Shown here one piece after another: positions 1 through 11,580 of a stretch of 64,000 bases of DNA. A program made the translations under genes and the position numbers. Location: contig JABAKD010000020.1 in assembly GCA_012845835.1 (NCBI GenBank), positions 2,986,936-3,050,935 on the forward strand, given 5' to 3'. This DNA is from Undaria pinnatifida (Eukaryota; Sar; Phaeophyceae; Laminariales; Alariaceae). The notes below the pieces were generated by a model, which made no database searches, was not told the DNA's origin, and saw only the letters and a program-made list of their open reading frames with translations. The first letter of the stretch is position 1. Every line of letters starts with the position of its first letter.

Positions 1-329
1 TCCTTTATCTTTTTTTCTGTTCTTTGTTTATTTTCTCCAATTGACTTACGCCTGTCGTGCGTATGCGTAGTGATGGATACTACGTGTAATATATACGTGG
101 TAGTCTTCCTTGCTTGGGTGGCAATCGGAATAGTTGGTTTCTCCAGGCGTGAGTAATGAGACGTATGCACTGGCATGGACCTGGCACATCGTAGACTAAC
201 TCCCGATTTCACTTTTATATGTTTCTGGTGGAGGCATGAATTGCGTCAGCTGTGATATATGCGTGTACCACCTTGGGTTGTGTGTGTTTCCCTGGGGTAT
301 TCCTCAGCTCCAGAGTGACTGGAGCCTGT
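1..329. other. Intergenic, nothing recognised
   Basis: No convincing ORF, RNA gene or repeat is visible before the first TRIM element begins at 330. Confidence 0.5.
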
Positions 330-701
330 TGTTAAGGAATTAGTGGGGTATTAGTCCGTTTGACCACTTGCAAAAGGTTAACCAATAGCTTACCCAAACT
401 AAGCCTTATAACACTCTCCCCCCCTGAAACGGCGGGATAGCAGGTCGGCCGGATATACGGGCGGACCTGTCAATATATCCAAGCCGTTTCATTTCCTGGG
501 TATACCGGGGAGAGTATTTTTCAAGTTCGCCATGGGGAAATCTGAAAAAGTTTATTATGGTGGATGTGGGGATCGAACCCACGACCCAAAAACCCATGGT
601 CTGTCGACGACGCCATTTGTTAAGGAATTAGTGGGGTATTAGTCCGTTTGACCACTTGCAAAAGGTTAACCAATAGCTTACCCAAACTAAGCCTTATAAC
701 A
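330..701 (-). mobile_element. TRIM (miniature LTR retrotransposon), copy 1
   Basis: Read on the minus strand, the element has an 84-bp 5' LTR (701-618) starting TGTTATAAGG and ending CCTTAACA. After a 2-nt spacer comes a primer-binding site starting TGGCGTCGTCGACAG (615-601), then about 190 bp of non-coding interior. A polypurine tract AGGGGGGGAGAG (425-414) abuts the 84-bp 3' LTR (413-330). The two LTRs are almost identical, and LTR, PBS, PPT, LTR in that order is diagnostic of an LTR retroelement. At about 370 bp with no ORF it fits the TRIM class. Its 5' LTR faces the 5' LTR of copy 2 across 20 bp. Confidence 0.85.
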
Positions 702-721
702 CTAGTATAAGGCTTAGTTAG

Positions 722-1094
722 TGTTATAAGGCTTAGTTTGGGTAAGCTATTGGTTAACCAGTTGCAAGTGGTCAAACGGACTAATACCCCACTAGATTCC
801 TTAACAAATGGCGTCGTCGACACACCATGGGTTTTTTGGGTCGTGGGTTCGATCCCCACCATCCACAATAATAAACTTTTCAGATTTTCCCATGTCGAAC
901 TTGAAAAATGCTCTTCCTGGTATCCCCAGGAAATGAAACGGCTTGGATAATTGACAGGTCCGCCCGTATATCCGGCCGACCTGCTATCCCGCCGTTTCAG
1001 GGGGGGAGAGTGTTATAAGGCTTAGTTTGGGTAAGCTATTGGTTAACCAGTTGCAAGTGGTCAATCGGACTAATACCCCACTAATTCCTTAACA
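722..1094 (+). mobile_element. TRIM, copy 2 (head-to-head with copy 1)
   Basis: The 5' LTR is 722-806 and the 3' LTR 1011-1094. The PBS starts TGGCGTCGTCGACA at 809, and a purine run ending GGGGGGGAGAG lies directly before the 3' LTR. The interior holds a T-arm-like hairpin with GGTTCGATCCCC near 848-860, also present in the other copies. Copies 1 and 2 form one inverted unit (330-1094), with CTGT just outside both ends (326-329 and 1095-1098). Confidence 0.85.
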
Positions 1095-1170
1095 CTGTCC
1101 TGTCACCACGGACTTGATTATGCGAGTTAATGTGAGAACAACAACAACAACAACAACAACAGCAACTAGC
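1095..1170 (+). repeat. Dispersed repeat family E with short (AAC)n
   Basis: The block reading GTCACCACGGACTTGATTAT followed by GCGAGTTAATGTGAGAAC recurs, diverged, near 8050, 8530 and 21880 on the plus strand and near 23380-23330 on the minus strand. Here it ends in a short run of ACA triplets at about 1138-1161. A dispersed short element with a simple-repeat tail suggests a SINE-like origin, but no pol III boxes were identified. Confidence 0.5.
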
Positions 1171-1315
1171 ATTGGTCCTTAACAAGAGTAGTAGTGTTGT
1201 CTGCTTGTTGGGCTCGTAGAACTGGTTGTCGAGTGTTGACGAGTGGCGCGGAAGGAGCTAACCGGTGATAAGCGTTGAACACCAACTTGGGAGCGAGTCC
1301 TTGTGACTTGGCAAG

Positions 1316-1702
1316 TGTTGAGGTATTAGTGGGGTATTAGTCCGTTTGACGACTTGCAAAAGGTTAACCAATAGCTTACCCAAACCAAGCCTTATAACGC
1401 TCTCCCCTCCTGAAACGGCGGGATAGTAGGTCTGCCGGATATACGGGCGGACCTGTCAATAATCCAAGACGCTTCATTTCCTGGGTATACCGGGGAGAGT
1501 ATTTTTCAAGTTCGATCATCATGAATGAAGAAAGTCTGAAAAACTTTATTATGGTGGATGTGGGATTTGAACCCACGACAGAAAAAAAACCATGGATGGT
1601 CCTGCCAACGACGCCATTTGTTCAGGTATTAGTGGAGTATTAGTCCGTTTGACCACTTGCAAAAGGTACACCCATACCTTACCCAAACTAAGCCTCATAA
1701 CA
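1316..1702 (-). mobile_element. TRIM, copy 3 (diverged)
   Basis: On the minus strand the 5' LTR is 1702-1619, the PBS complement lies at about 1616-1600 (plus-strand CCTGCCAACGACGCCA), and the 3' LTR is 1399-1316. A C/T-rich plus-strand block at 1400-1411 is the polypurine tract. Both LTRs carry several substitutions relative to copies 1 and 2 (for example TGTTGAGG and TGTTCAGG at their ends), so this copy is older. No clear target duplication is visible. Confidence 0.8.
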
Positions 1703-2129
1703 CAGAGGTGCACCGTTGTTTTTCCGAGGAGACGCATGCTACGGTAGATGTATACCTTTTTTTGGCGAAAAAATGGTTTCTGAATGACGGGGCTCCCCAA
1801 TGTCAAGTCATAAGGAGCTTAGTTTGGGCAAGCTTTTGGTTAACCTTTGGCAAGTAGTCAAACGGACTAATACCCCACTAAGTCCTTAACAAATGGCGTC
1901 GTCGGCAGGACCATGTTTTTTTTGGGGTCGTGGGTTCAAATCCCACATACATCCACCATAATAATAGACTTTGTTCAGATTTTCCCCATGTCGAACTTGA
2001 TAAATACTTTCCCCGGTATACCCAGGAAATGAAACGGCTTGGATATTTTGACAGGTCCGCCCGTATATCCGGCCGACCTGTGCTATCCCGCCGTTTCAGG
2101 GGGGAAGAGTACTATAAGGCTTAGTTTGG

Positions 2130-2601
<472 letters not shown>

Positions 2602-3118
2602 GCTATTGGTTAACCTTTTGCAAATGGTCAAACGGACTAATAATACCCCACTAATTGCTTATCACTAATTAATCCAAAATCGTCGTAAATTTATATATAG
2701 ATAGGCAATTTGTTTCACGATAAATGATTATGATGATTCTCGTTGTGTGTGCCCGAGCCATGGGGGTTTTCATCCGGTAGTGGTGCAGCAGTTTTATTTT
2801 TCTCCACCAAATCAGTTTTTTTTTGGGAGAGGGACGTCGTGTCCTAAGCTCCCAAATTAAGGAACCTACCTCAAGAAAAAAAGCGGTGCGCACCTTTATC
2901 GTGTAGCAGGCGTCAGGAGCTGCTCGTCGCTCGATTGAGAAGCCTTTATATCACCTGATGACCAAAACAAAACTGTGGGATGTAGTGTTGATTTACGAAA
3001 AAAAAAGTAGTAAGAGTAGTCTAGTGCTTCACGTAGGAATACTACCAGATGGACTTACCTGATGATTAAGTGTCACTTAAAAATCATAACATAATAAATA
3101 TTCGCTGAAACAGATGCA

Positions 3119-3285
3119 TAGGGAAAGGAAGCAGTAGATAAAAACAAGAAGAGTGGGGAAAGAAAGGGAATGGGGAAACGGTTGGCAGGACGTCATAGAT
3201 ACGATTGCTTCATGGAAGGATATTCGATTTACATCCGGAACGGCATTCTATGCTATAATAATGTCGGAGGGCAAAAGTATCAATA
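3119..3285 (+). repeat. Second copy of retroposon-like body
   Basis: Homologous by eye to 2150-2335: shared GTAGATAAAA, CGGTTGGC, GGATATTCGATTTA and GTCGGAGGGCAAAA in the same order. Here the last motif is followed by a degenerate A/T-rich stretch instead of a long TAA array. Confidence 0.6.
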
Positions 3286-3544
3286 AAGATAACTTATACT
3301 GTAAATGTTTTTATCATTCCACTCTTGCTAGATGGTAACACCGAGATTAACTAAGGATGACAATAATAAAGGATACTTTATGATTTGTTCGATGTAATTC
3401 ATCAGCATCTCAATTAATTCCCATGTTACCGTTGAACACGTTGATGTCTTCAACATCAGGGTTCACTGCGTGCTTGATGTCCATTTATTACTTTCTAGAC
3501 TCTAGACTTTGACCCATAAACAACTTGATAACATAACGAGCGAC

Positions 3545-3635
3545 CCCGGTGCATCACGCAGCTTGCAAAGATGAGTATCGACCCTAAACTTATCCAACTC
3601 ACAGCTGACGTGTTCAGAACATATTCTTAAAACCT
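3545..3635 (+). repeat. Dispersed repeat family F
   Basis: Contains CGCAGCTTGCAAAGATGAGT, then ATCGACCCTAAACTTATCC and ACTCACAGCTGACGTG. The same order of motifs is seen near 15980, 23410 and 36380. It ends near an A/T-rich TTCTTAAAA. No coding potential. Confidence 0.6.
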
Positions 3636-5292
3636 CGTGGCCTAAGAAGTAAAACGACAAAAATGTTGCTTAACAAGGAACACGACTTCCCGACGGTTGT
3701 CGGTGATTGAGGAGCGCTCCGTCATCCACAACACGTTTCAACCAAAAAAATAACTTACTAAATCTGCTAAATACCAGGTACATTTACTACCTCTTCCTAT
3801 ATATCGTAGAACGTGTCTGTCTGTGAATTTCCGTCGGACAAGGTCCTGGTACAGAACTGAAGAGAGGAGCAGGGATGTGCCAACTCGTTCGTCCTGATCT
3901 GCGCGAATACCACAACCTTGACTTACGACATGTGTCCTCACACCATTCGCAGCAGTCAAAAGCACGGGGGTCGTCCGCCCGGGGGCCAATGCCCCACGAG
4001 GAGGGGGTAAAAAAGACTAACTTCGCCGTGTCACCATGTCAATGACACGCATGTTGCCAGTTGCGAGCAAGCACGGCCAATCGGGAGGCAACGTGCACGT
4101 TGCGATTGCCCGCACCCATCTCCTGATATGATAGCTGGATAGAACAAGAAAGCGGCCCCACCTCGCGGTTGCTGTACCGCAGGCCGCAGACATGTTGTGC
4201 ACGTTCAAGGAGGAGGTGAAAAAGACTGGCTTCGACGGGAAGTTTATCGCCAGCGCTCAAAAGGTAGGTGCTGTTTCATGGTCAATCTAGCCGTACGGTA
4301 AAACCCGGCTTCGTCTACGATAGCTGTACGGCGGACGTCATTCCGATCGACAACGTTTAATCGAAAAAAAAACAATTTGTAAAGCAGCCAACGACACTCG
4401 TTGCCCTGCTGTTCCTCAGTGTACTGCTACTACAGTACTCAGTGGTTACTAATTAGGTCCATGTCGCGACAGCCTGGAGGTTTAGCTGACAGAAAACCAG
4501 AGTAAGCCAAGGAAACGTTCGCATTGTTAGCTCGAATGAGAGTACGCTCACCATCATCACATCTAGTCCCCACTGCGAGTTTTTATCGTCTTCGAAAAGC
4601 ACTGCTCTTCGTCTCTTAATCGTCTCGCAAGCTAACAGCAGGCAGAAAATACATACATGGAGGCATTCAACCAAGTGTTCAAATACCACCACCACCCTCC
4701 CATACCTCGTGGTCGTCATTACCGTTTTCCCGGGGGACCGATAGACCCTGCACTCAAATCACACCGCAGCGCACGTATCGAGACGGCGCGGTACGTAGAG
4801 CCTCAAACAACCCTAACGTACAACCAAAAACGTGACTAACGTGATACATGATATTCCCCACCCGCGTAAACCACAGCCGCAAGGAAACCCAACCAATAGG
4901 AACCTTTGCAGATACCGCACGATCGCGGATCAACCTTACAAAGAAAAACAAACAACAGATCCCAGGCAATAAAAATTTCACCCGGGGGCTGCAAATTCAG
5001 GGGCGAGAGGAGTGTCCACCCTCGCAATCTCCAAGCACAACGAAAATACCCTCCCCACCAACACCACCACCAACATCTACAAATAATACTCTGTGCGCGA
5101 TATCCACATTGAAGGGCGCAAATCTTACACACCCTCCCCCAACCAAACCAACCAAAAAGTATCTCGATAAAACAAACGGGGATCATACGCAAGGCCCACA
5201 AGCCCCACGCCTTCCTCCAAGGCTACAAAAACCCCCCCAACACACAAAAAAAACGACACCTCAACCCCATTAGAACTGCACCCACCCCCATT

Positions 5293-5345
5293 CTAAGGAC
5301 AAAGTACTTGGAACTAGAGTCGATCCGTTTTGCAGCGTTTGTTTT
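5293..5345 (+). repeat. Repeat family G
   Basis: Contains GGACAAAGTACTTGGAACTAG and CCGTTTTGCAGCGTTTG, close to 34358-34408 and, more diverged, 6468-6522. Inverted versions occur near 34270, 40225 and 40520. The inverted pairing at 34268-34386 suggests a small foldback MITE. Confidence 0.5.
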
Positions 5346-5843
5346 TACGTTAGTTTTGCATCCACGTTGTCGTGGACAATCCATACACTTGCAATTAGTA
5401 TGAGATCATTTTTGCAGGGGTAAAAGCGCCAAGACCCCCAAGCCCTGCCACCGTCAGATCTGCTCCGGGGTCAAAAAGGAATCGGCACTCGCCGCCACGT
5501 CATGCGCGGGCGCTAAAACAAACACCAGGGCGTCGACAAAAAAAAATCGCGGCAGCAACCGAACTGACGGCGGTGCGCGCTACCTTTAACATCTAACCAA
5601 TAGACGCATGGTCTTCGCTGCCCCGCTGCGACAACAGTGGAGAGGTCTACCCATGGTTTTTCTTATCTCCTACGGCAGCAGCGGTTCGTTCGCCATACGG
5701 CATCACTTCCCAGCCACAGCAGTAGTGCTTCATAAGGGCGGGAGAGGCCACAACGGTGGACACGACTCCCGGCACCACCGCCGAGCTGCTGCGCCTACTA
5801 CCACCTGCTAATCGGCTTGCCGCAGTGCGGCACAACACCACCG
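5346..5843. other. 3' flank of the HIG1-domain gene, nothing recognised
   Basis: About 500 bp downstream of the HIG1-domain stop codon. Only shadow ORFs and no repeat family member were recognised. Confidence 0.4.
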
Positions 5844-7616
5844 TTACTTGGGTGCCCCCGCCACCACCAAGCTTCCGTCCGCCTCCCCCTGCTTCTCTTC
5901 CTCTTCCTCTTCCTCCGGCTCCGGCTCCGCGACGACGAAGAGCCCGCCGTTTCTCCTCATGATCTCCTGGAAAGTCATCATTCCCACCATCATGCTCACT
6001 ACCGTCATCTGCCCGTACACACGCGTGTGCATGAGCTTCTGGCTGAGCTTGAGGTTCGTCTCGTTCCGCATGGAGAACAGGATCCCTCCCACCGCAGGAG
6101 CAGCCATGCCAACTGAACCAAGGGCAGCGGGGTACCAACCACGGACGGGGTGATTTAAAAAAAAAAACAATTTCGAAACAAAACGTCTTGCAAGAGCAGT
6201 GGGGGACCAATCATGGAGGGAGTGATATAAAAAATCCAGCTTCGAAAAACAATAGTTCCAAATTGGATTTGATATTATCGCATGGGGGGGGAGGCGGGGG
6301 GCAGTTAGTGATGGCCCAAGGATAAACAAGCCAATGGATGAGGTAACCCACCAAGGTACAGCTAGGCCCAGGATGTTTTCGTTTCACGTTTTACCGTACA
6401 CGTCGGTCTGTACGCGACAAGACACTCGCTTTTACGAGCCACTTTTTAGCCACGCCCACGTTTTCCACAACAAACTAATTGGAATTAGAGTCGGATACTG
6501 TTAGCAGTGGCAACAAGGATAAGGGCTTCGTTCAACCATTGTACTAGGCTGCGAAAAAGAACCTACCCTAATACCAAGTAGTTAACCCCCCAAAAACGTG
6601 CATGGATGCAGTTGCGAAAGGATTGAGCGCCTCCCGTAATCGCCTCTCGAAGCCTAAGGTAAAAGACGCTCGAAGCTCTGGGGCTGGAGCTTTGGTCGGA
6701 ATTCTGAGACAGAGATTTTTGTCCTACTGGAGCTACAAGCAGGCTGCGGTGCGGCTTTGCACATTGTCTCCTGTCCAAACAGCAGTGGGCTAACGTGACG
6801 AGGGCACCAGGCCGGAGCTCTGGGGCTTTGATATACTCTTTCTTGGTTTCAGTGACAATGCCGAGCGATATGCCTGCGAACCAAACGTGTCCCCGGGAGT
6901 TGCTATCAATATCTTCCAGTTGGCATCTGGTGATACTTACGTTGCAGGTGAGCAGCTGAACATGGTTCAGTTAGTTTAACCTGACGTCGTCAGCTGATGC
7001 CACATGATAAAAAATACGACCACGTTTGGGAAAAGTATATATACGTAGTCCTGCCGGCAGTTCCTTCAGCCCAAGTCTACACGTACACACTGCCTAAACC
7101 GACAAGTCGACGCTTCAACCACCACGATAATCTCCACAACAACAACATCGACAACAATAACAACAACAACATCGACAACATCGACAACATCGACAACATC
7201 GACAACAACACCAACACCAACAACAACACCAACAGCAGCAGCAACAACAACAAAACCACCACCACTCCCACCACCACCACCACCACCGTCACCACCACCA
7301 CCACCACCAAGAGCAACACCATCGACAACAACACCAACACCAACAACAACACCAACAACAGCAGCAACAACAACAAAACCACCACCACTCCCACCACCAC
7401 CACCACCACCATCACCACCACCACCAACAACAACAACAACACCATCAACACCACCACCAATAAGAACTCACTCATCATCTTGAAAGGATTTTGGTAGCAC
7501 CAGTTCGCCGCCTTCTTTGTGGCCGACAATTGCTGCCCGTTTGTTGTATTAAAAGACTGTTTGACGTCGTCGTCTACAATTCCGTACGCTTGAGGGTCGA
7601 CGTTGGCGGCGTGCAT
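5844..7616 (-). CDS. HIG1-domain protein (respiratory supercomplex factor type)
   Basis: Two exons on the minus strand, 7616-7472 and 6112-5844, give 137 aa. The donor is A|GTGAGT and the acceptor TTCAG; joining restores the frame and makes ...NPFKMM-IGMAAPAVGG.... HIG1 proteins are two-helix inner mitochondrial membrane proteins associated with cytochrome oxidase and respiratory supercomplexes. The family pattern is visible: NPF before helix 1 (about residues 49-60), then SQKLMHTRVYGQ, then helix 2 TVVSMMVGMMTF. The C-terminus has an acidic run of about ten Glu (residues 113-121), which I do not know from the family. I chose the ATG at 7616; the frame stays open upstream to 7766 (187 aa), but that extension is Pro/Ser-rich and less convincing. 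The 1.36-kb intron starts with a long simple-sequence array. Family call confident; mitochondrial location inferred. Confidence 0.8.
6468..6522 (+). repeat. Repeat family G, diverged copy
   Basis: AACTAATTGGAATTAGAGTCGG followed by GCAGTGGCAAC matches the family G core seen at 5293 and 34358. Lies in the HIG1-gene intron. Confidence 0.4.
7116..7461 (-). repeat. (GTT/GGT)n array in HIG1-gene intron
   Basis: Plus-strand AAC and ACC triplets, so the sense (minus) strand is G+T. It contains a duplicated higher-order block of about 120 bp (near 7205-7310 and 7325-7440). On the sense strand it begins about 10 nt after the GT of the donor at 7471. Its long open frames are artefacts of the triplet repeat. 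Confidence 0.9.
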
Positions 7617-8042
7617 CACCAGCTCCGTCCGGAGGAGGTCTACGTAACATGGAGGCGGGAAAAAGCAGGAGGGGGGGGGGGAGGGGGGAGTCGGTGGAGA
7701 AACGGGGGATCTCGCGAGGAAAACTCGTTGACACGTTTGATGCCACATGCAACTTTGGCGCCTCATATATAGCTATGGGGTTTCTCTAATAAACCCGGCG
7801 TTGTCACGCTTAGGTATGATAGCAACACACCGTGTGACGCGTTAGCGGAGGAGAATTGCAAACGCTTCTCGTACAAAAGTCTCACGGAGTCACATCGCCG
7901 CACGCCCTGCAATCAACACGTTACATGCAGATTTGCGATGCTAGAGTGCGGTGACTATTTACATGACAGCACGCCAACGATCTCTTCTGCGAGAGAGAAG
8001 ACGTCCATTCACAGCACACGGCAAAGCTATACACATTGGAGC

Positions 8043-8110
8043 CTGCCCTGCGACCATGGACTCGATTATGACGACGAGCTAATCAATGCGAGAATAACAG
8101 CACGAGCAAC
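8043..8110 (+). repeat. Dispersed repeat family E, copy
   Basis: GCGACCATGGACTCGATTATG, then a CGAGCTAATCAATGCGAGAA segment with an insertion relative to the copy at 1095. Confidence 0.45.
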
Positions 8111-8527
8111 TGCAGCGCGGTCGCTGCGAGCACTGCCGTGAGCTCGTTCAAATGGGCGTTTACTGCCACTGCACTCACAGGCGAGGAATATGGGGGAAAT
8201 CGCCAAGGCCGTCTTGGCGCTGACGCTCGTTGACTTGCGGAACCTGCAGGCATTGACAAAAAAGAAAACAGCAAAGTGCGCGTGACAGTTAGCCTGCACG
8301 TAGCGCCCATATAGGTGCGTATCGTCTTTATCAACCCTTGCCTCGGATCTCTACGGCATGCCGTCTGTTTCGCGACATTCTATAATATGTTCACCTGTTG
8401 GTGTTGATTGAGGGAGAGGCCGGGAAAAGCTTGGTAGCTAGGATTAATAGTTCAGAGCCTGTTGCTGCATGAAGCTGATCGATTGCACGCCGTATGGTGT
8501 CTGGTATGTATGTCAACGGACGATACT

Positions 8528-8590
8528 GATGTGACCACGGATTTGATTAATCGAGTAAATGTGAGAACGACGACAACTGGTATCCTGTGC
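8528..8590 (+). repeat. Dispersed repeat family E, copy
   Basis: TGTGACCACGGATTTGATTA, then TCGAGTAAATGTGAGAACGAC, is the closest relative of the copy at 1095-1145, less than 500 bp from another copy. Confidence 0.5.
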
Positions 8591-11078
8591 AGGGGTTCAG
8601 TTGGTTCAGTTGCTGTCGGTCTCACACAAAACTCATCACTATGCGCGTGGTCACATGAGAAAGCCTGCGATAATTACGGAGTGAAAGCACATGTCGGAAA
8701 AAAAAAAAAAAGTCGGGGCAGGGGCACGCGACAAAAAGAGAAAACCACAGCACCAAAAAAGGTCAAAACAAAAAAACAACCACAGCAGACCAGCAAACCA
8801 CGCAGCACAGCACTACACAAAAAAAAGGTCGAAACAAAAAAACAAACCGGAGCTCTGCTCTTTTTAGCAGAGCTTCCCATCCTGTCCAAGGCCCAAGACC
8901 AAAAGTTCCCCCCCCCCCTCATGTTTTTACAAAGTTTTGGAGACCCCCCCGCTTCGCGCTTATTGCACGCGATGTTTGCCTGGTCGGTGAAAACCCGACG
9001 TGCTCCATTCCGGCATCGTAGGGATGTGAGGGTGTAACGCCTACTGCACGTACGAAATGAGTACACCCCCTGTATAGGGGCATAGACAGGGGGCATATCC
9101 ATAGCCAACAGGGGGGCGTCTCTAACACCATTTGACCTCTTGAGAAAGGTGGTTTTTCGGTGTGAGTGCACCAAAAACGTGACACAAACTACCGACGACA
9201 TCCAACAACTTCGTGACACAAATTAACGACGGCAAGGCGTTTCGTGACAAAAAAACTTCCGAAACATGATATTTTCACGTGACATAATCTCGAGACAAAA
9301 CCAAGCTGTAGAGCCGCCTCTTCGGCCTTTGGCCTGGCTTCAGCACGGCCGCTGACGCTCAGGCAGCCTCTGCTGCAGGCATGGATGAGTGAGGTTGATT
9401 CGCGGCGAACTATTCCGCTGTGCTCGCTTCTCTGTGGCCATAGTCCATGCCATTTTATGTCACCTTCCTTCTTTTTTTGCTTGTCGTACGTTTGAGGTAC
9501 GAGGAAACCCGTACGTAAGGGGTGAGAACAGCAGTATGTACGACGAGCATGAACGCCAACCGACGACATTGGCCAACACACAACAGCAGGGGTAGCAGCA
9601 GCAGGCGAAACTTTTAGTTCGTAATGCAGCAACCAGCAGCAACAATAACCACAGCAGATAGCTCAAAGTGCAGTACGAGTGCCGTTGGCAAATTTAGCCG
9701 TACTCGCATCACTCTGTCCAATATGTAACGACCGTTCTATGTTCATATTAGTAGAGAAAATATATTACATTTCCTGTAAGAATGATACGTCGTACGAGCG
9801 GACGTTCTGGTGTGCTACTAGACCATCCAGCACACCGCAAGTTTTACATTAACAAGAGCGAACAAGAGTGCAGGGCACAGGGGCCCCCAACACAGAGACA
9901 CATGACAACCACGGCCAGCTGTCGATCACGCAATTGGCCGGTAGTCCGTGCTTCGGTGGGTGTATCGGAAGTCGTTCGTAGTACTTACTGTAGACCGTCG
10001 AAAAACCACGTGACATTTCGTTCTGGTGGCAGACTCGCAAGTAGACCCCCGAATTTTCTTGTTCCTTTATTTTTCTTGGCCCCGTGGGCCCCTACTAAAA
10101 AAGTGCCCCTTTTCTTGACGCGTGGCGTTGTTTTCTCTTTTCGTCGCATGCCCTCAGTTGGGGTTGGGCTTATCAAACATAGTATTACTGGTAATCGTCT
10201 CTCTGGTGGTACTTTTATTTCTCATTTTGGGCGAGGAGCGGGAAAAAGTTGACCTTCAGCTAGACTATGCTGTTGCTGTGGATTTCGTACTTTGACTTGG
10301 AAAAGGGCACGTTCTGAGTACCAGGTACGTACTTAGACTACTCGTAACTTTCCAGTAAGTAAACATCAACCTGGATCAGCCGGAATTACTGGTAACTTTA
10401 CAGTAAATATCAGCCCGGCTTCCTTGTCGTACCACCGTTATATTGGTGGTTATGCTTACCGCCTTACCCAACATATAAGGCCGTGGGGGATGTATCTACC
10501 CGCCATCCCCGGGTTTCCGGCTCACTCTAATATCTAGATACTTTGTCGGTGAAGTCAATTGCGCCGCACATTTTCAAGACGCTGCATTTCGACATTTCGA
10601 CCTTCAGCTGGTTTCTGCCTTAGCAGAGAGAGGGTATACCTTTTCAGCGTTGCATCCACAGCATGTCGTGATTCTACTTAGATTGACCGTCCGCACTTTT
10701 TCAACGGAGGTCTACACCTTGATTTGGGGTGCTCCAGCGGCCGAAATTGGTCAAAACTTAAAAATCCGAAGACACTGAATGAGACAAAAGAGCAACCCCC
10801 AACTGAACGCTTGAGCTTCACTTGCGGACAGCTACATCCTCTTCACAAGCAACCACATTCCGCGAAGCTGCACCACGCTCATGATGCGGTTGATGAGGGC
10901 TACGGGTGCACCAGGCAGCAGTCGTAGGCAGCCAGACATGACACACGAGGTGATTTCGCGAAGCAAGGTTGCCAGGCAGGATCATGAAAAAGATTAATAC
11001 CCTTGGCATTGGTAGAAAAATCGAAAAAACGCCTACTTCACGAAACATACTAATCCTTGGGGACCCCCCGCGGCTAAG

Positions 11079-11580
11079 AAGCAGCAGATACATAGTCTTG
11101 GGCATGGTCGGCGTTTTTGTTTTGTGCGTGCTTATGAGCCGTGTCGTCGTGTCCAATGGCTCCATGCCGGTACGCCAATACTAGCGACCATTGCGCAAAC
11201 CGGCTATTCTTCGAAGTACCGTTTCGGCCGCCGTTGCCGTCTTTCTTACCGCATAATAGTGCAAGCTGGTCCTCTGAGCAGCAATTATTGTTGTTGTAGA
11301 TCTCACAATGGCATACGAAGTTCTTTGCCACAATCTAGCTCAAGATCACGAACAGGCACAAGGAGTGTACCTTCGTAAGCTGTAAGCAGCAGATAGATAA
11401 GTCTTGGGCATGGTCAGCTTTTCGTGCATGTTCCCCATCGTTGCCGCTCTTCTTACTGCAGAATAAGTAGTGCATGTTGATCCTCACAAGCAGCACAAAA
11501 TGTTTTTAGATCTCACAATATAGTACGAAGCTGTAATCTAGCTCACGATCGCGAAAAGGCACAAGGAGTGTGCCCAGCTG
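11079..11580 (+). repeat. Imperfect tandem duplication
   Basis: Two units (about 11079-11384 and 11385-11580) share in order AGCAGCAGATA, AGTCTTGGGCATGGTC, TTCTTACYGCA, TAGATCTCACAAT, AATCTAGCTCA and GGCACAAGGAGTGT. The second unit is shorter by internal deletions. No function recognised. Confidence 0.7.

Larger units (their letters stand above)
2666..5292. other. Intergenic; only short repeats recognised
   Basis: No ORF here has the length, composition or splice context of a gene. It contains a second copy of the retroposon body (3119-3285), a family F repeat (3545-3635), and a short direct repeat of a GAGG-rich segment near 3992 and 4205. An open frame at 4848-5273 is C/A-rich low complexity and was rejected. 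Confidence 0.5.

Noticed and set aside
540-597. tRNA gene suggested by GGTTCGATCCCC
   Set aside because: Only a T-arm-like hairpin; the segment is part of the TRIM interior, repeated in every copy, with no D-arm, anticodon or acceptor stem.
4848-5273. 141-codon plus-strand frame
   Set aside because: C/A-rich low complexity, no recognised domain, no splice or family support.
7077-7766. 229-codon minus-strand frame including the triplet array
   Set aside because: Only its first part is the HIG1 exon 1; the GTGAGT donor at 7471 ends the exon before the array.
8462-9037. 191-codon plus-strand frame
   Set aside because: Runs through a family E repeat and an A-rich stretch; basic low-complexity composition.
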